From contig NZ_JACWNA010000015.1 of NCBI RefSeq assembly GCF_015355765.1, forward strand, positions 1 through 64,000: DNA of 64,000 nt. The letters are read 5' to 3'. The DNA comes from Actinomyces haliotis (GTDB lineage: Bacteria; Actinomycetota; Actinomycetes; Actinomycetales; Actinomycetaceae). The notes beneath the pieces are model-generated. The model had not been told where the DNA came from and did not search any database. It worked only from the letters and a program-made list of their open reading frames with translations. Below, one piece after another: positions 20,999-29,397 of this stretch (the first letter of the stretch is position 1; every line of letters begins with the position of its first letter). Made by a program: the position numbers and the translations under genes.

Positions 20999-22743
20999 GC
21001 GCGGTGCTCCTCGGTGGGTGACTCGGTCCTGGTGCTGGCGGGGGCCGTCTCGACCGTACCCCGGTCGCGCTGCTCGGCGGCGAGGCGGGAGGCCTGCTCG
21101 CGGGCGTGCGCGACGACGGCGGCGACGCCGGTCCCGGCCACCCACGCGCCCGTGACGGCGAGGCCGGGGTGGGCGTGCGCCTCGGCCTGGAGGCGCTGCG
21201 TGCGCCCGCGGTGCTCGGGGGTGACGGGAGGCAGCGTGCCGTCCCAGCGCACGAGGAGCGAGTCGACGACGTCTTCCTCGGCGATACTCACGCCGGTGAG
21301 GGCCTCGACGTCGTCGAGGACGCCGGCGAGGTCGACCTCGGGGCGGGGCTCGCCCGGGCGCCCGTAGGACAGGCGCAGGGCCTGGGCGTCCTCGCCGTGG
21401 AGGGCGCGCAGCTCCTTGCCGACCCAGGGCCACTTGACCGACAGGTGCGACAGGGCCTTGGCCCGCACGGGCGCGGGCTCGCTCCCGGGGGTGACCGGTG
21501 CGACGAGCAGGCCGGAGCCGACCGGGGTGCCGTCGAGGGCGGGTGCGTGGGCGACGAGGGTGAAGCGGGCGATGGGGGAGCCGACCGGGATCGTGACGTC
21601 CGTGCCGACCGGGTTCTCGGGCGTCGAGGCCCCGCCGAGGAGCCGCAGGCTCGCGCCAGCCGAGCAGGCGAGGACGACACGGCTCGTACGGACCACCCGC
21701 TCGGCGCCGGTCGGGACCGGCTCCGCGGACGGCGTCGCGCCGCGGCGGGTGGGGGCGATCCCGAGCTCCCAGAGGGGGGTGCCGCTCGGGGCCGAGGTCG
21801 GCGATGCGCTCGCGGCCGGCTCGGCGCGGTCGATCGGCTCGGTGCTCGTGGCCCGGATCCACTGCGCGCCGGTGCGGGTGCGGACCTCGCCGCCGGACGC
21901 GAGCACCGCTTCGCGCAGCGCGTCGGTGAGCACGACGAGCCCGCCCCGGGTCGTGACGTCGACGGCCGTGCCGCCGCGCTTGCGCGCCTTCCGGCGCTCG
22001 ACGAGCTCGCCGACGGCCGCCTGGAGCGATCCGAGCCGCGCCGTCGCCTCGCGCAGCCCGGGCGCGACGGTGTCCGCCGCGAGGACGGAGGGGTCGGAGG
22101 TGTGGATGCCGGCGACGATGGGCCGCACGAGGCGGTCGAGGACGCCCTCGCCCATGCGCGCGCGCACGAAGGACGCGAGGTCGGCCGGGTCCTCCGGCCC
22201 GGTGCCGAGGCTTCCGGGCAGCTCGGCGTCCCGGGCGGCGCGCTCGGCGGCCTCACGCCCGACGACCTCGACGACGTCCTCGGCGAGCGGGTTGCTCGGG
22301 ATGCCGAGGTAGGAGTCCTTGATGAAGCGGTGGAGACGCCAGCCTCGGGCGGGGTCAGCGCCGTTGACAGAGTCCTCGGGCCGCGGGGGCAGGAAGAGGC
22401 GCGCGCCGCCGCCCGAGGGTCCGGCGACCTCGAGGCCGAGCGCGTCGACCAACCCCGTGACGCCTTCGCCGCGCATGACGAAGCCCTCGGCGCCGAGGTC
22501 CATGCGCACGCCGGCGATCTCGCCGCCGGCGACGAGCCCGCCGGTGTAGCCGCGGGCCTCGACGAGCAGGGGGCGCAGACCGGCGCGCGTGAGCTCCCAG
22601 GCCGCGGAGAGCCCGGCGATCCCGCCTCCGACGACGACGGCGTCCCAGTCCTCCACGGCGCCGGTGGCCCCAGCGGCCCGATCAGCCGGCGCGAGCCCGG
22701 TCGTCCCGGTCCCGTCCGCCGGGCTCACGACTGACCGTCCCAT
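20995..22743 (-). CDS. hemG: Protoporphyrinogen/coproporphyrinogen III oxidase (HemG/HemY/CgoX family)
   Basis: This FAD enzyme oxidises the porphyrinogen to the porphyrin. Because hemQ is in the cluster, the substrate is most likely coproporphyrinogen III, making it CgoX. The FAD motif VVVGGGIAGLSAAWELTRAG begins near residue 36, and the C-terminal FAD segment is LAVTGAWVAGTGVAAVVAHA. The 582 residues include extra Pro/Ser/Glu-rich stretches at the N- and C-termini and a loop at about 305-345. The ATG at 22743 overlaps hemE by 19 bases. A GTG at 22728 would give a GTGA overlap with the hemE stop and is an equally likely start. Confidence 0.93.
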   Translation of the reverse strand: MGRSVVSPADGTGTTGLAPADRAAGATGAVEDWDAVVVGGGIAGLSAAWELTRAGLRPLLVEARGYTGGLVAGGEIAGVRMDLGAEGFVMRGEGVTGLVDALGLEVAGPSGGGARLFLPPRPEDSVNGADPARGWRLHRFIKDSYLGIPSNPLAEDVVEVVGREAAERAARDAELPGSLGTGPEDPADLASFVRARMGEGVLDRLVRPIVAGIHTSDPSVLAADTVAPGLREATARLGSLQAAVGELVERRKARKRGGTAVDVTTRGGLVVLTDALREAVLASGGEVRTRTGAQWIRATSTEPIDRAEPAASASPTSAPSGTPLWELGIAPTRRGATPSAEPVPTGAERVVRTSRVVLACSAGASLRLLGGASTPENPVGTDVTIPVGSPIARFTLVAHAPALDGTPVGSGLLVAPVTPGSEPAPVRAKALSHLSVKWPWVGKELRALHGEDAQALRLSYGRPGEPRPEVDLAGVLDDVEALTGVSIAEEDVVDSLLVRWDGTLPPVTPEHRGRTQRLQAEAHAHPGLAVTGAWVAGTGVAAVVAHAREQASRLAAEQRDRGTVETAPASTRTESPTEEHRA

Positions 22744-23966
22744 CCGGCGAGGGCCGTCGTCTCCCAGTCGGCGGAGCCGTGCGCCCGGGCGACGACCCGT
22801 GTGAGGACGTCGGGGTCCGTCGTCGGCGGGACGCCGTGCCCGAGGTTGAGGACGTGGCCGGGTGCCAGGCGCCCCTCCTCAACGGCGCGGTCGACGGCGC
22901 TGCCCAGCACCTCCCAGGGGGCGGCAAGGAGCGCTGGGTCGAGGTTCCCCTGCACGGGGCAGGCGCCCGCTCGAGAACCGGCCAGCGCGTCCAGGGCCTC
23001 GGCGATCTCGGTACGGTCGTCGACGCCGAGCACGTCCGCCCCGGCGTCGCGCATGTCCGCGAGAATCCGGGCCGTGCCGGTGCCGAAGTGGATGAGGGGG
23101 ACTCGTGCGCCGGTGGTCGGGGAGACGTCCTCGCGGGCGACGTCGAGGGCCCGCGCGGAGTACGGGGCGACCTTCTCCCGGTAGTCCGCGGGGCGCAGGG
23201 AGCCGGCCCAGGAGTCGAAGAGCTGGGCGGCGCTCGCCCCGGCGCGCACCTGCAGGGCGATGAACTCCCCGGTGAGCTGCGCGCACCAGGTCATGAGAGC
23301 GTCCCAGGCGGCCGGGTCGGCGTGCATGAGGCCGCGCGCGGCGAGGTGGTCGCGGCTCGGGCAGCCCTCGACGAGGTAGGCGGCCAGTGTGAAGGGGGCG
23401 CCTCCGAAGCCGATGACGGGCGACCATCCGGCCTCCCCCCGGGACTCGGCGAGGCCCGCGAGGGCGCGCTCGGACAGTGTGCCGCCCGGTGCCGTCGCAC
23501 CCGGGACGGGCGCGGCGTCGGGGGAGCCGAGCTCGCGGACGACGAGTCGCACGGCCTCCGCGACGGCGCGCACGCCCTCCGCGTTGTCCCGGCCGTCGGC
23601 GCCGGTGCCCTCGCCAAGGCGGTGCTCGGTGAGGCGGGCGACGTCGTCGGCGGTGCGGACGGGGGCGTCCATGACGGGACCGACGCCGGGCTCGATGCGC
23701 ACGCCGACGCCGGCGAGGCGGAGCGGCACCATGATGTCGGAGAAGAAGACGGCGGCGTCGACGCCGTGGCGGCGCACCGGCTGGAGGGTGACCTCGGCGG
23801 CGAGGGCCGGGTCGAGGCAGGCGTCGAGCATGGACACGCCGGCGCGCTCGCGCAGGGACCGGTACTCGGGCAGGGAGCGGCCCGCCTGTCGCATGAACCA
23901 GACGGGCGTGCGCGCCTGGCCGTGGGGGCGTCCGGTGAGGGCCTCGAGGATCGCGGGAGCGGTCAC
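22725..23966 (-). CDS. hemE: Uroporphyrinogen decarboxylase
   Basis: HemE converts uroporphyrinogen III to coproporphyrinogen III, removing four carboxyl groups. Signatures are PVWFMRQAGRSLPEYRSLR, FFSDIMVPLRLAGVGV, GFGGAPFTLAAYLVEG and HFGTGTARIL. It is 413 residues with a Gly/Ala-rich insertion at about 165-190. The GTG at 23966 fits the family N-terminus (VTAPAILEAL) but has only a G-run in front. A strong GGAGAAAGG site instead precedes a GTG at 24007 in another frame (see 23963-24007). First gene of the leftward operon. Confidence 0.94.
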   Translation of the reverse strand: MTAPAILEALTGRPHGQARTPVWFMRQAGRSLPEYRSLRERAGVSMLDACLDPALAAEVTLQPVRRHGVDAAVFFSDIMVPLRLAGVGVRIEPGVGPVMDAPVRTADDVARLTEHRLGEGTGADGRDNAEGVRAVAEAVRLVVRELGSPDAAPVPGATAPGGTLSERALAGLAESRGEAGWSPVIGFGGAPFTLAAYLVEGCPSRDHLAARGLMHADPAAWDALMTWCAQLTGEFIALQVRAGASAAQLFDSWAGSLRPADYREKVAPYSARALDVAREDVSPTTGARVPLIHFGTGTARILADMRDAGADVLGVDDRTEIAEALDALAGSRAGACPVQGNLDPALLAAPWEVLGSAVDRAVEEGRLAPGHVLNLGHGVPPTTDPDVLTRVVARAHGSADWETTALAGWDGQS

Positions 23967-24007
23967 GGACGGGCCCCCCGGGTCGGGGCAATGGCGTGAC
24001 GACTCAC
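23963..24007 (-). CDS. Possible 14-residue leader peptide of hemE, or its frame-shifted N-terminus
   Basis: A GTG at 24007 with a good GGAGAAAGG ribosome site opens a short frame encoding MSRHAIAPTRGARP. It stops with the TGA that overlaps the hemE GTG (GTGA), so ribosomes could re-initiate on hemE. The frame crosses a run of six G. With seven G it would continue in frame into hemE as ...APTRGGPSVTAPAIL. Leader peptide, slippage-tuned start and sequencing error are all possible. Confidence 0.4.
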   Translation of the reverse strand: MSRHAIAPTRGARP

Positions 24008-24098
24008 GGCGAGACCTTTCTCCTATACGAGTGACAGGCACTTCCTCGGAATATGTGAACGTCGACTTCTCGGTGTGATGACACGGGAAGAATGACGT

Positions 24099-24130
24099 CC
24101 TGACAAGCCGTCAGGAATTGTTTCTGACGG
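24099..24130. promoter_or_regulatory. Nested inverted repeats between hemE and hemA
   Basis: CCTGAC-N5-GTCAGG (24099-24115) overlaps CCGTCAG-N9-CTGACGG (24108-24130), and a further TCCGTCGGG follows. They are at the centre of the 197-base divergent region that must drive both heme operons, so they are good operator candidates. The regulator cannot be named. The sequence does not match the DtxR/IdeR box seen before feoA. Confidence 0.45.
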
Positions 24131-24204
24131 TCCGTCGGGAAATACTCCGGTGAGGGCGGGGACATTGTGCTCACGGACGCCCCCGATGGTTCAATACGAC
24201 CGCC

Positions 24205-25785
24205 GTGACACTCCACCTTCTCTCCGCTGACCACCGCACCCAGGGCCTCGACGCCGTCGCCCGCCTGGGCGCGGTCTCCGCGCAGCTGGGCCCCGACCTC
24301 GTCAACGCCGTCCCCGCCCTGCGCGGAGCGCTCGTCCTGCCCACCTGCAACCGCCTCGCCCTCCTCCTCGACGCCCCGCCCTCGGCGCCAGGCCGGGCGG
24401 AGCGCGACGCGCAGCACCTCGACGAGGCCGTCGCGGCCTTCCTCGCCGAGCGCTCCGGTGCCCCGGTCCTCCTCGCCCCCGCCGCCCACGGCGCCGATGC
24501 TGACGACGCCGCTGCTGATGACGCCGCCCCCTCCGCCGAGCCCGACCCCGACGCCGCCCTCCTCACCACCTGGGTCGGCCACGCCGCACACACCGAGCTC
24601 TTCGCCACCGCCGCCGGCCTCGAGTCCATGGTCGTCGGCGAGCGCGAGATCGCCGGCCAGCTCCGCCGGGCCCTCACGCGCGCCACCGAGGAGGGCACCG
24701 CTACCGCCGACGTCGTCCGCGCCGTCGAGCACGCCTCCAGCACCTCGCGCCGCGTCGCCAGCGAGACCGGCCTCGCCGGCAACGGCCGCTCCGTCGTCGC
24801 CGTCGGCCTCGACCTCGCCGCGCGCAGCCTCCCCCCGCTGCCCGCCTGCCGCGTCCTCATCGTCGGCACCGGCGCCTACGCGGGCGCCACCGTCACCGCC
24901 CTGCGTGAGCGCGGCGTGACCGACATCGAGGTCTACTCCCGGTCCGACCGGGCCCGGGCCTTCGCCGACGGCCACCACCTGCGGCCCGTCTCGGAGGCCG
25001 AGCTGCCCGGCGCCCTCGAGCTCGCGGACCTCGTCGTCACCTGCCGCGGCCTCGGCGCCCCCGTCCTCACGCGCGAGCTCGTCGAGCCCGCCGCCCGCCT
25101 ACGCCAGCCTGCCGGCGCCGCCCTCCTCCACCGCGGCGAGGAGCCCGCCAGCCGCGCCGTCCCCGCCGAGCGGCCCCTCGTCGTCCTCGACCTCGCCCTC
25201 ACCCGCGACGTCGAGCGCTCCGTCGGAGCCCTGCCCGGCGTCCTCCTCATCGACCTGCCCAGCGTCCAGCGGGCCGTCCCCGAGGCCGAGGCGCAGCAGG
25301 TCGCCCGTGCCCGCGCCGTCGTCGACGAGGAGGTCACCGACTTCGAGCGCCTCCTCGGTGGGCGCCGCATGGACCCCGTCGTGCGCGCCATCCGCGGGCT
25401 CGTCGACGACGTCGTCCAGGTCGAGGTCGACCGCCTCAGCCCCGTGGACGGCAAGGTCGACGCCGAGGACGCCGAGCGCGCGCTGCGCCACCTCGCCGCG
25501 CGGATCATGCACCACCCGACCATCGCCGCCCGCCAGGCGGGGGAGAGCGGCCGTGACGAGGACTACCTGGCCTCTCTCGGGCTCTTCCTCGGCGAGGACG
25601 TCGCCGACGCGCTCCTCGAGGACATGCCGCTGCCGCCCTCGCACTGCCCCGCCAAGCGGACACCGCCCACGGCCGCCGCAGCGCCCGTCACCACGACAAC
25701 CGTCCGAGCGACCACCGCACCGACCACACGACCCGAGCCGGGGACGCCGGCCCCCGCCACCACCCCGGAGGAGTCTCATGACTGA
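24205..25785 (+). CDS. hemA: Glutamyl-tRNA reductase
   Basis: HemA reduces glutamyl-tRNA to glutamate-1-semialdehyde, the first committed step of the C5 heme pathway. The catalytic cysteine is C48 in LPTCNRLAL. The conserved region GLESMVVGEREIAGQLRRA and the NADPH-binding segment CRVLIVGTGAYAGATV are present. An acidic Ala/Asp insertion (about residues 96-118) and a Pro/Thr-rich tail of about 50 residues are unusual, giving 526 residues. The GTG at 24205 lies about 10 bases from a CAATAC -10-like element, so a leaderless transcript is possible. It overlaps hemH by 8 bases. Confidence 0.95.
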   Translation: MTLHLLSADHRTQGLDAVARLGAVSAQLGPDLVNAVPALRGALVLPTCNRLALLLDAPPSAPGRAERDAQHLDEAVAAFLAERSGAPVLLAPAAHGADADDAAADDAAPSAEPDPDAALLTTWVGHAAHTELFATAAGLESMVVGEREIAGQLRRALTRATEEGTATADVVRAVEHASSTSRRVASETGLAGNGRSVVAVGLDLAARSLPPLPACRVLIVGTGAYAGATVTALRERGVTDIEVYSRSDRARAFADGHHLRPVSEAELPGALELADLVVTCRGLGAPVLTRELVEPAARLRQPAGAALLHRGEEPASRAVPAERPLVVLDLALTRDVERSVGALPGVLLIDLPSVQRAVPEAEAQQVARARAVVDEEVTDFERLLGGRRMDPVVRAIRGLVDDVVQVEVDRLSPVDGKVDAEDAERALRHLAARIMHHPTIAARQAGESGRDEDYLASLGLFLGEDVADALLEDMPLPPSHCPAKRTPPTAAAAPVTTTTVRATTAPTTRPEPGTPAPATTPEESHD

Positions 25786-27058
25786 CCCGCTCGCCCCCTA
25801 CGACGCCGTCGTCGTCCTGTCCTACGGAGGTCCCGAGGGCCCCGACGACGTCCTGCCCTTCATGCGCAACGCCACCGCCGGTCGCGGCGTCCCCGACGAG
25901 CGCCTCCTGCAGGTCTCCGGGCACTACGGCCGCTTCGGCGGCGGCTCCCCGATCAACGCCCGCAACGCCGAGATGCTCGACGCCCTGCGCGCCGAGCTCG
26001 CGCGCCGCGGGTCGCAGGTGCCCGTCGTCATCGGCAACCGCAACTGGCACCCCTTCGTCACCGAGGCCTTCCGCGAGGTCGCCGACGGCGGCGCCCGCCG
26101 CGTCCTCACCATGACGACGTCCGCCTACGGTTCCTACTCCGGGTGCCGTCAGTACCGCGAGGACACCACCGGCGCGCTCGCCCGGCTCGCCGGCGGCACG
26201 GACGGCTCGACGGGCGACGGCCCCGAGGCTGACGCCGAGGCCCGCGTCGGGGGGAAGGGTGGCGAGCCCGTCGAGCTCGTCGTCGACAAGTCCCGCCCCT
26301 TTTACAACACCCCGGGGATGCTCGAGGCGAACGTCGACGCCATCGTCGCCGCGTACCGCGAGCTGACCGACCAGGGCCTCCCGGCCGAGGCCATCCGTCT
26401 CGTCCTTGTCACCCACTCCATCCCCACCTCGATGAACGAGCGCTCGGGGCCCACGTCGCAGGAGCGCGCCGACGGCGTCGCCGTGCCCGAGACGCTCGAG
26501 CCCGGCGTCGCCGCGGACCTCAGCACCGAGATCTCCTACGTCGAGCAGCACGAGCGCCTTGCCGCCCTCCTCGTCCCCGAGGTCGCGGCGCGCCTCGGGT
26601 TGGCGCAGTCCCCGGCAGCGATCGAGTACGACCTCGTCTACTGCTCGCGCTCCGGCCCGCCCCAGGCGCGCTGGCTCGAGCCCGACGTCAACGACCACCT
26701 CGAGTCCCTCATGACGGGCCGTCTCACCGACGGCACGCCGGTCGAGGTGCCCGCCGGCGTCGTCGTCGCCCCAATCGGCTTCGTCGCTGACCACATGGAG
26801 GTCGTCTACGACCTCGACACCGAGGCGAAGGAGACGGCCGCGCGGCTCGGCGTCCCCTACGTCCGCGCCGCCACCGCCGGCACGCACCCCGCCTTCATCG
26901 CCTCCCTCGCCGACGTGCTCCTCGAGCGCGCCGCCGTCGCCCGCGGCGAGGACGTCGCCCCGGCGTCGACGACCGGCACCGGCCCCTTCCACACCGTCTG
27001 CCCCGACGAGTGCTGCCGCCCCGCCGCCGGGCCCCCGCACGGCCACGCCCACCCCTGA
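25778..27058 (+). CDS. hemH: Ferrochelatase (coproporphyrin ferrochelatase type)
   Basis: HemH inserts Fe(II) into the porphyrin, probably coproporphyrin III given the adjacent hemQ. It starts YDAVVVLSYGGPEGPDDV, contains VVIGNRNWHPF, VTHSIPTSMN (catalytic His) and VVVAPIGFVADHMEVVYDLD. Actinobacterial members carry a [2Fe-2S] cluster. Here SGCRQYRED and a C-terminal CPDECC supply the expected cysteines. It is 426 residues. GGAGGAG precedes the ATG at 25778, which lies inside the end of hemA (8-base overlap). Confidence 0.95.
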   Translation: MTDPLAPYDAVVVLSYGGPEGPDDVLPFMRNATAGRGVPDERLLQVSGHYGRFGGGSPINARNAEMLDALRAELARRGSQVPVVIGNRNWHPFVTEAFREVADGGARRVLTMTTSAYGSYSGCRQYREDTTGALARLAGGTDGSTGDGPEADAEARVGGKGGEPVELVVDKSRPFYNTPGMLEANVDAIVAAYRELTDQGLPAEAIRLVLVTHSIPTSMNERSGPTSQERADGVAVPETLEPGVAADLSTEISYVEQHERLAALLVPEVAARLGLAQSPAAIEYDLVYCSRSGPPQARWLEPDVNDHLESLMTGRLTDGTPVEVPAGVVVAPIGFVADHMEVVYDLDTEAKETAARLGVPYVRAATAGTHPAFIASLADVLLERAAVARGEDVAPASTTGTGPFHTVCPDECCRPAAGPPHGHAHP

Positions 27059-27097
27059 TCCTCACTAGGCTCGACCGTACCGACCGAAGGAAAGACG

Positions 27098-27889
27098 ATG
27101 AGCACCGAGACCACTCCCGCCGGGAGCGCCGCCGCCGAGGCGGCGACCGACACGAAGACCGAGCGCACGTACCAGTGGGACCCCCGCGACGAGCGCCACG
27201 TCGACATCGACGCCGTCAACGACCACAACCACTACGCCCTCTACGCCGTCTTCAGGCTGACGAGCCCCCTGCCGGCGCTGGAGACCAACCGCCAGCGCCT
27301 CGTCGGCGAGTCCACCTACTTCGTCGAGGAGTCCGGCGTCACCACGCGCGGCTGGTACGACGTCGCCGGCTTCCGCTCCGACGCCGACCTCCTCGTCTGG
27401 TGGATCGACGACGACCCGGAGGTCCTCCAGGACGCCTACCACCGCCTCCGCGCCAGCGCGCTCGGCCGCCACCTCGAGCCCGTCTGGTCCTGCATGGGCC
27501 TGCACACCCCGGCCGAGTTCAACCGCTACCACATCCCGGCCTGCTTCGGCGGTGTCCAGCCCCGCGACTGGGTGCAGGTCTACCCCTTCATCCGCTCCTA
27601 CGACTGGTACCTCCTCCCGCCCGAGGAGCGCTCGCGGATCATGAAGGACCACGGCCGCAACGGCTTCCAGGCCTACCCGGACGTCAAGGGGTCGACGCTG
27701 TCGACCTTCGGCATGAGCGACTACGAGTGGGTCCTCGCCTTCGAGGCCGACACCCTGGACCGTCTCGAGGGCGTCATCCACCAGCAGCGCTACACCGAGG
27801 CGCGCCGGCACGTGCGCCTCGATGCGCCCTTCTACACGGGCGTGCGCGTGAGCCCCCGCGAGTGGGCGGAGCGCCAGCCCCGCGACTGA
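27098..27889 (+). CDS. hemQ: Coproheme decarboxylase HemQ (ChdC)
   Basis: HemQ oxidatively decarboxylates coproheme to heme b, the last step of the coproporphyrin-dependent route. The chlorite-dismutase-like fold is recognisable from NHYALYAVFRL, RGWYDVAGFRSDADLLVWW and the catalytic Tyr region WVQVYPFIRSYDWYLL. MKDHGRNGFQAY carries the heme-ligand His, and the STFGMSDYEWVLAFE segment follows. It is 263 residues, typical for Actinobacteria. An AAGGAAAGACG site precedes the ATG. It follows hemH after 39 bases and ends the rightward operon. Confidence 0.95.
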   Translation: MSTETTPAGSAAAEAATDTKTERTYQWDPRDERHVDIDAVNDHNHYALYAVFRLTSPLPALETNRQRLVGESTYFVEESGVTTRGWYDVAGFRSDADLLVWWIDDDPEVLQDAYHRLRASALGRHLEPVWSCMGLHTPAEFNRYHIPACFGGVQPRDWVQVYPFIRSYDWYLLPPEERSRIMKDHGRNGFQAYPDVKGSTLSTFGMSDYEWVLAFEADTLDRLEGVIHQQRYTEARRHVRLDAPFYTGVRVSPREWAERQPRD

Positions 27890-27962
27890 CGCCTGGTGCC
27901 CCGTCGGACCGGCGGGACCTCTCGGTCGGTCGGGTCGCTCTCCGGTCTGGATCACCTTCCAT

Positions 27963-28003
27963 CGTGTGGACCACCTCAGCCACTGGCTGAGGTGGTCCAC
28001 ACG
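27963..28003. repeat. Palindromic element, family C, copy 1 (core hairpin)
   Basis: A perfect 20-bp stem (CGTGTGGACCACCTCAGCCA and complement) is separated by one base. Flanks GTCTGGATCACC (left) and GGTCCGAACC (right) are shared with the related structure at 52736-52858, so the full element is nearer 95-100 bp. It lies between convergent hemQ and the TetR gene and can also act as a terminator for both. Confidence 0.75.
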
Positions 28004-28035
28004 CGTCCTGGCGGTCCGAACCTGGTCGGTGGCCG

Positions 28036-28767
28036 CTACTCGCCGGCCTCGGCCTGCCGCTCGATCCCGGCGAGGATGAGGTCGACGCCGGCGCGGAACT
28101 GGGTGCGGTTGTCGTGCGACTCGAACTCGGCCGCGACGGAGCGCATGAAGGGGAGGCGCTCGGCGTCGAGCTCGGCCCACTGGCGGGCCACGGAGCGGAT
28201 CTCATCGGCGTCCGGCGTGCCCTCGACCTCGGAGAGGGTGGCCTCGTAGGAGTGGATGTCGGCGCCGACCCCGGTGACGTAGGCGGTGAGGGCGTCGACG
28301 GCGTCGAGCCGCTGCCGGTCGGTGGGCGGCAGCGCCGTGAGCTGGGAGCCGATGAGCTCGAAGAGCTCCATGGACTTCGTCATCATCCCGGAGTTGCGCA
28401 GGAGGTACGAGCCGATCCGCCGGTGCTCGCCCATGGCGTCGTAGAGGCCGTCGGCGATGGCGCGCAGGGCGGCGTACGGGTCCTCGGGGAGGGTGAGGGC
28501 CGCGAGGACGCGGCCGAGGACCTCGTCGGTGACGTGGTCGAGCAGCTCGTCCTTGCTGGCGACGTAGTGGTACAGGCTCCCGACCCCGGTCTCGAGGCTG
28601 CGCGCGAGGCTGCGGAAGGTGAGGGCGTCCTCGCCGCCGGCGTCGAGGATCTCGAGTGCTCCGGCCGCGACGGCGTCCAGGGAGAGCGTGGGGCGCCTGC
28701 CCCGGCGTGGGGCGGGGACGCGGCGGTCGTCGTCGGGCGGGAGTGTTCTCGAGGTGACCGCCTCCAT
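28036..28767 (-). CDS. TetR-family transcriptional regulator
   Basis: The 243-residue protein has an N-terminal helix-turn-helix (LTFRSLARSLETGVGSLYHYVASKDELLDHV) and a C-terminal helical ligand domain with the TetR_C-like DAVDALTAYVTGVGADIHSYEA. The basic Arg/Pro-rich lead of about 35 residues is longer than usual. The ATG at 28767 is preferred over far-upstream starts because it lies just after the operator region. It diverges from a decayed efflux gene and presumably repressed it and itself through the palindromes at 28790-28821. Confidence 0.88.
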   Translation of the reverse strand: MEAVTSRTLPPDDDRRVPAPRRGRRPTLSLDAVAAGALEILDAGGEDALTFRSLARSLETGVGSLYHYVASKDELLDHVTDEVLGRVLAALTLPEDPYAALRAIADGLYDAMGEHRRIGSYLLRNSGMMTKSMELFELIGSQLTALPPTDRQRLDAVDALTAYVTGVGADIHSYEATLSEVEGTPDADEIRSVARQWAELDAERLPFMRSVAAEFESHDNRTQFRAGVDLILAGIERQAEAGE

Positions 28768-28789
28768 CGTGCCACGCGGCTTGCGCAAT

Positions 28790-28821
28790 CTCGAACACGG
28801 TTCGATAGAACGTCGTTCGAG
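28790..28821. promoter_or_regulatory. Nested palindromic operator between TetR and MFS genes
   Basis: An outer pair CTCGAAC...GTTCGAG encloses an inner perfect GTTC-GATA-GAAC (28800-28811). The position in a 67-base divergent promoter region is typical for a TetR operator. AAAGGAG for the rightward gene follows immediately. Confidence 0.65.
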
Positions 28822-28834
28822 AAAGGAGCTGCTC

Positions 28835-29323
28835 ATGTCCGTCCAGCTCGCCGAGGCCCCCGCCTCCACCACCCAGCTCCAGTGGGTGACCGGCGCCTAC
28901 TCCCTCGTCTTCGGGTCGCTGCTCCTCACCTCCGGCTCGCTGGCCGACCGCTTCGGCTGCCGCCGCGTCCTCCCGATCGGCCTCGCCGGCTTCGGGCTCA
29001 TCTCCGCGCTCGTCCTCGCCGTCCACTCCGCCGACCAGCTCATCGCCGTGCGCGCGCTCCTCGGCGTCGCCGCCTCCTGCATGGCACCCGTGACGATGTC
29101 CCTCGTGTTCCGGCTCCTCGACGACTCCGCCCTGCTCATGCGCGCCATGACCGTCATGGTCGTCATCGGCATGAGCGCCATGGCGCTGGGGCTCGTCGCC
29201 GGCGGCGCCGTCCTCGGCTCCTTCTCCTGGCGCGTCCTCGTGCTCGTCAACACGCCGATCGCCCTCATCGCCGGCTACGGCTGCTCCCCTCTCACGGACT
29301 CGCGCGCCACCGAGGAGCACTGA
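28835..29323 (+). pseudogene. Remnant of a DHA2-family (EmrB/QacA-like) MFS drug exporter
   Basis: The 162-residue fragment keeps start codon and ribosome site but jumps from MSVQLAEAPAS directly to the TTQLQWVTGAYSLVFGSLLL of helix 2, missing the first helix. It retains the motif A-like SLADRFGCRRV and helices 2 to about 6, and ends after VLVNTPIALIAGYGCSPL. Intact relatives have about 450-500 residues and 14 helices. Two deletions (N-terminal helix and the C-terminal two thirds) are implied. It is unlikely to transport. The paired TetR regulator is intact. Confidence 0.75.
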
Positions 29324-29328
29324 CCCGG

Positions 29329-29397
29329 CTGGGAACGAGGCTGCGCTCTGAGGACGAGGGAGAGCCCCTCGTTCTCAGAGCGCAGCCTCGTTCCCAG
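29329..29397. repeat. Palindromic element, family B, copy 1
   Basis: A 32-bp stem with one G.T wobble starts CTGGGAACGAGGCTGCGCTC, continues TGAGGACGAGGG and closes on a short loop. A close relative (about 27 of 30 positions in the arm) lies at 41073-41139. This copy overlaps the last codons and stop of the minus-strand NifU-like gene and can terminate both convergent transcripts. Confidence 0.8.

Noticed and set aside
18998-21862. Extended start for hemCD far inside hemG
   Set aside because: Only from the ATG at 20998 does the protein resemble HemC. The upstream extension is Arg/Pro shadow sequence of hemG.
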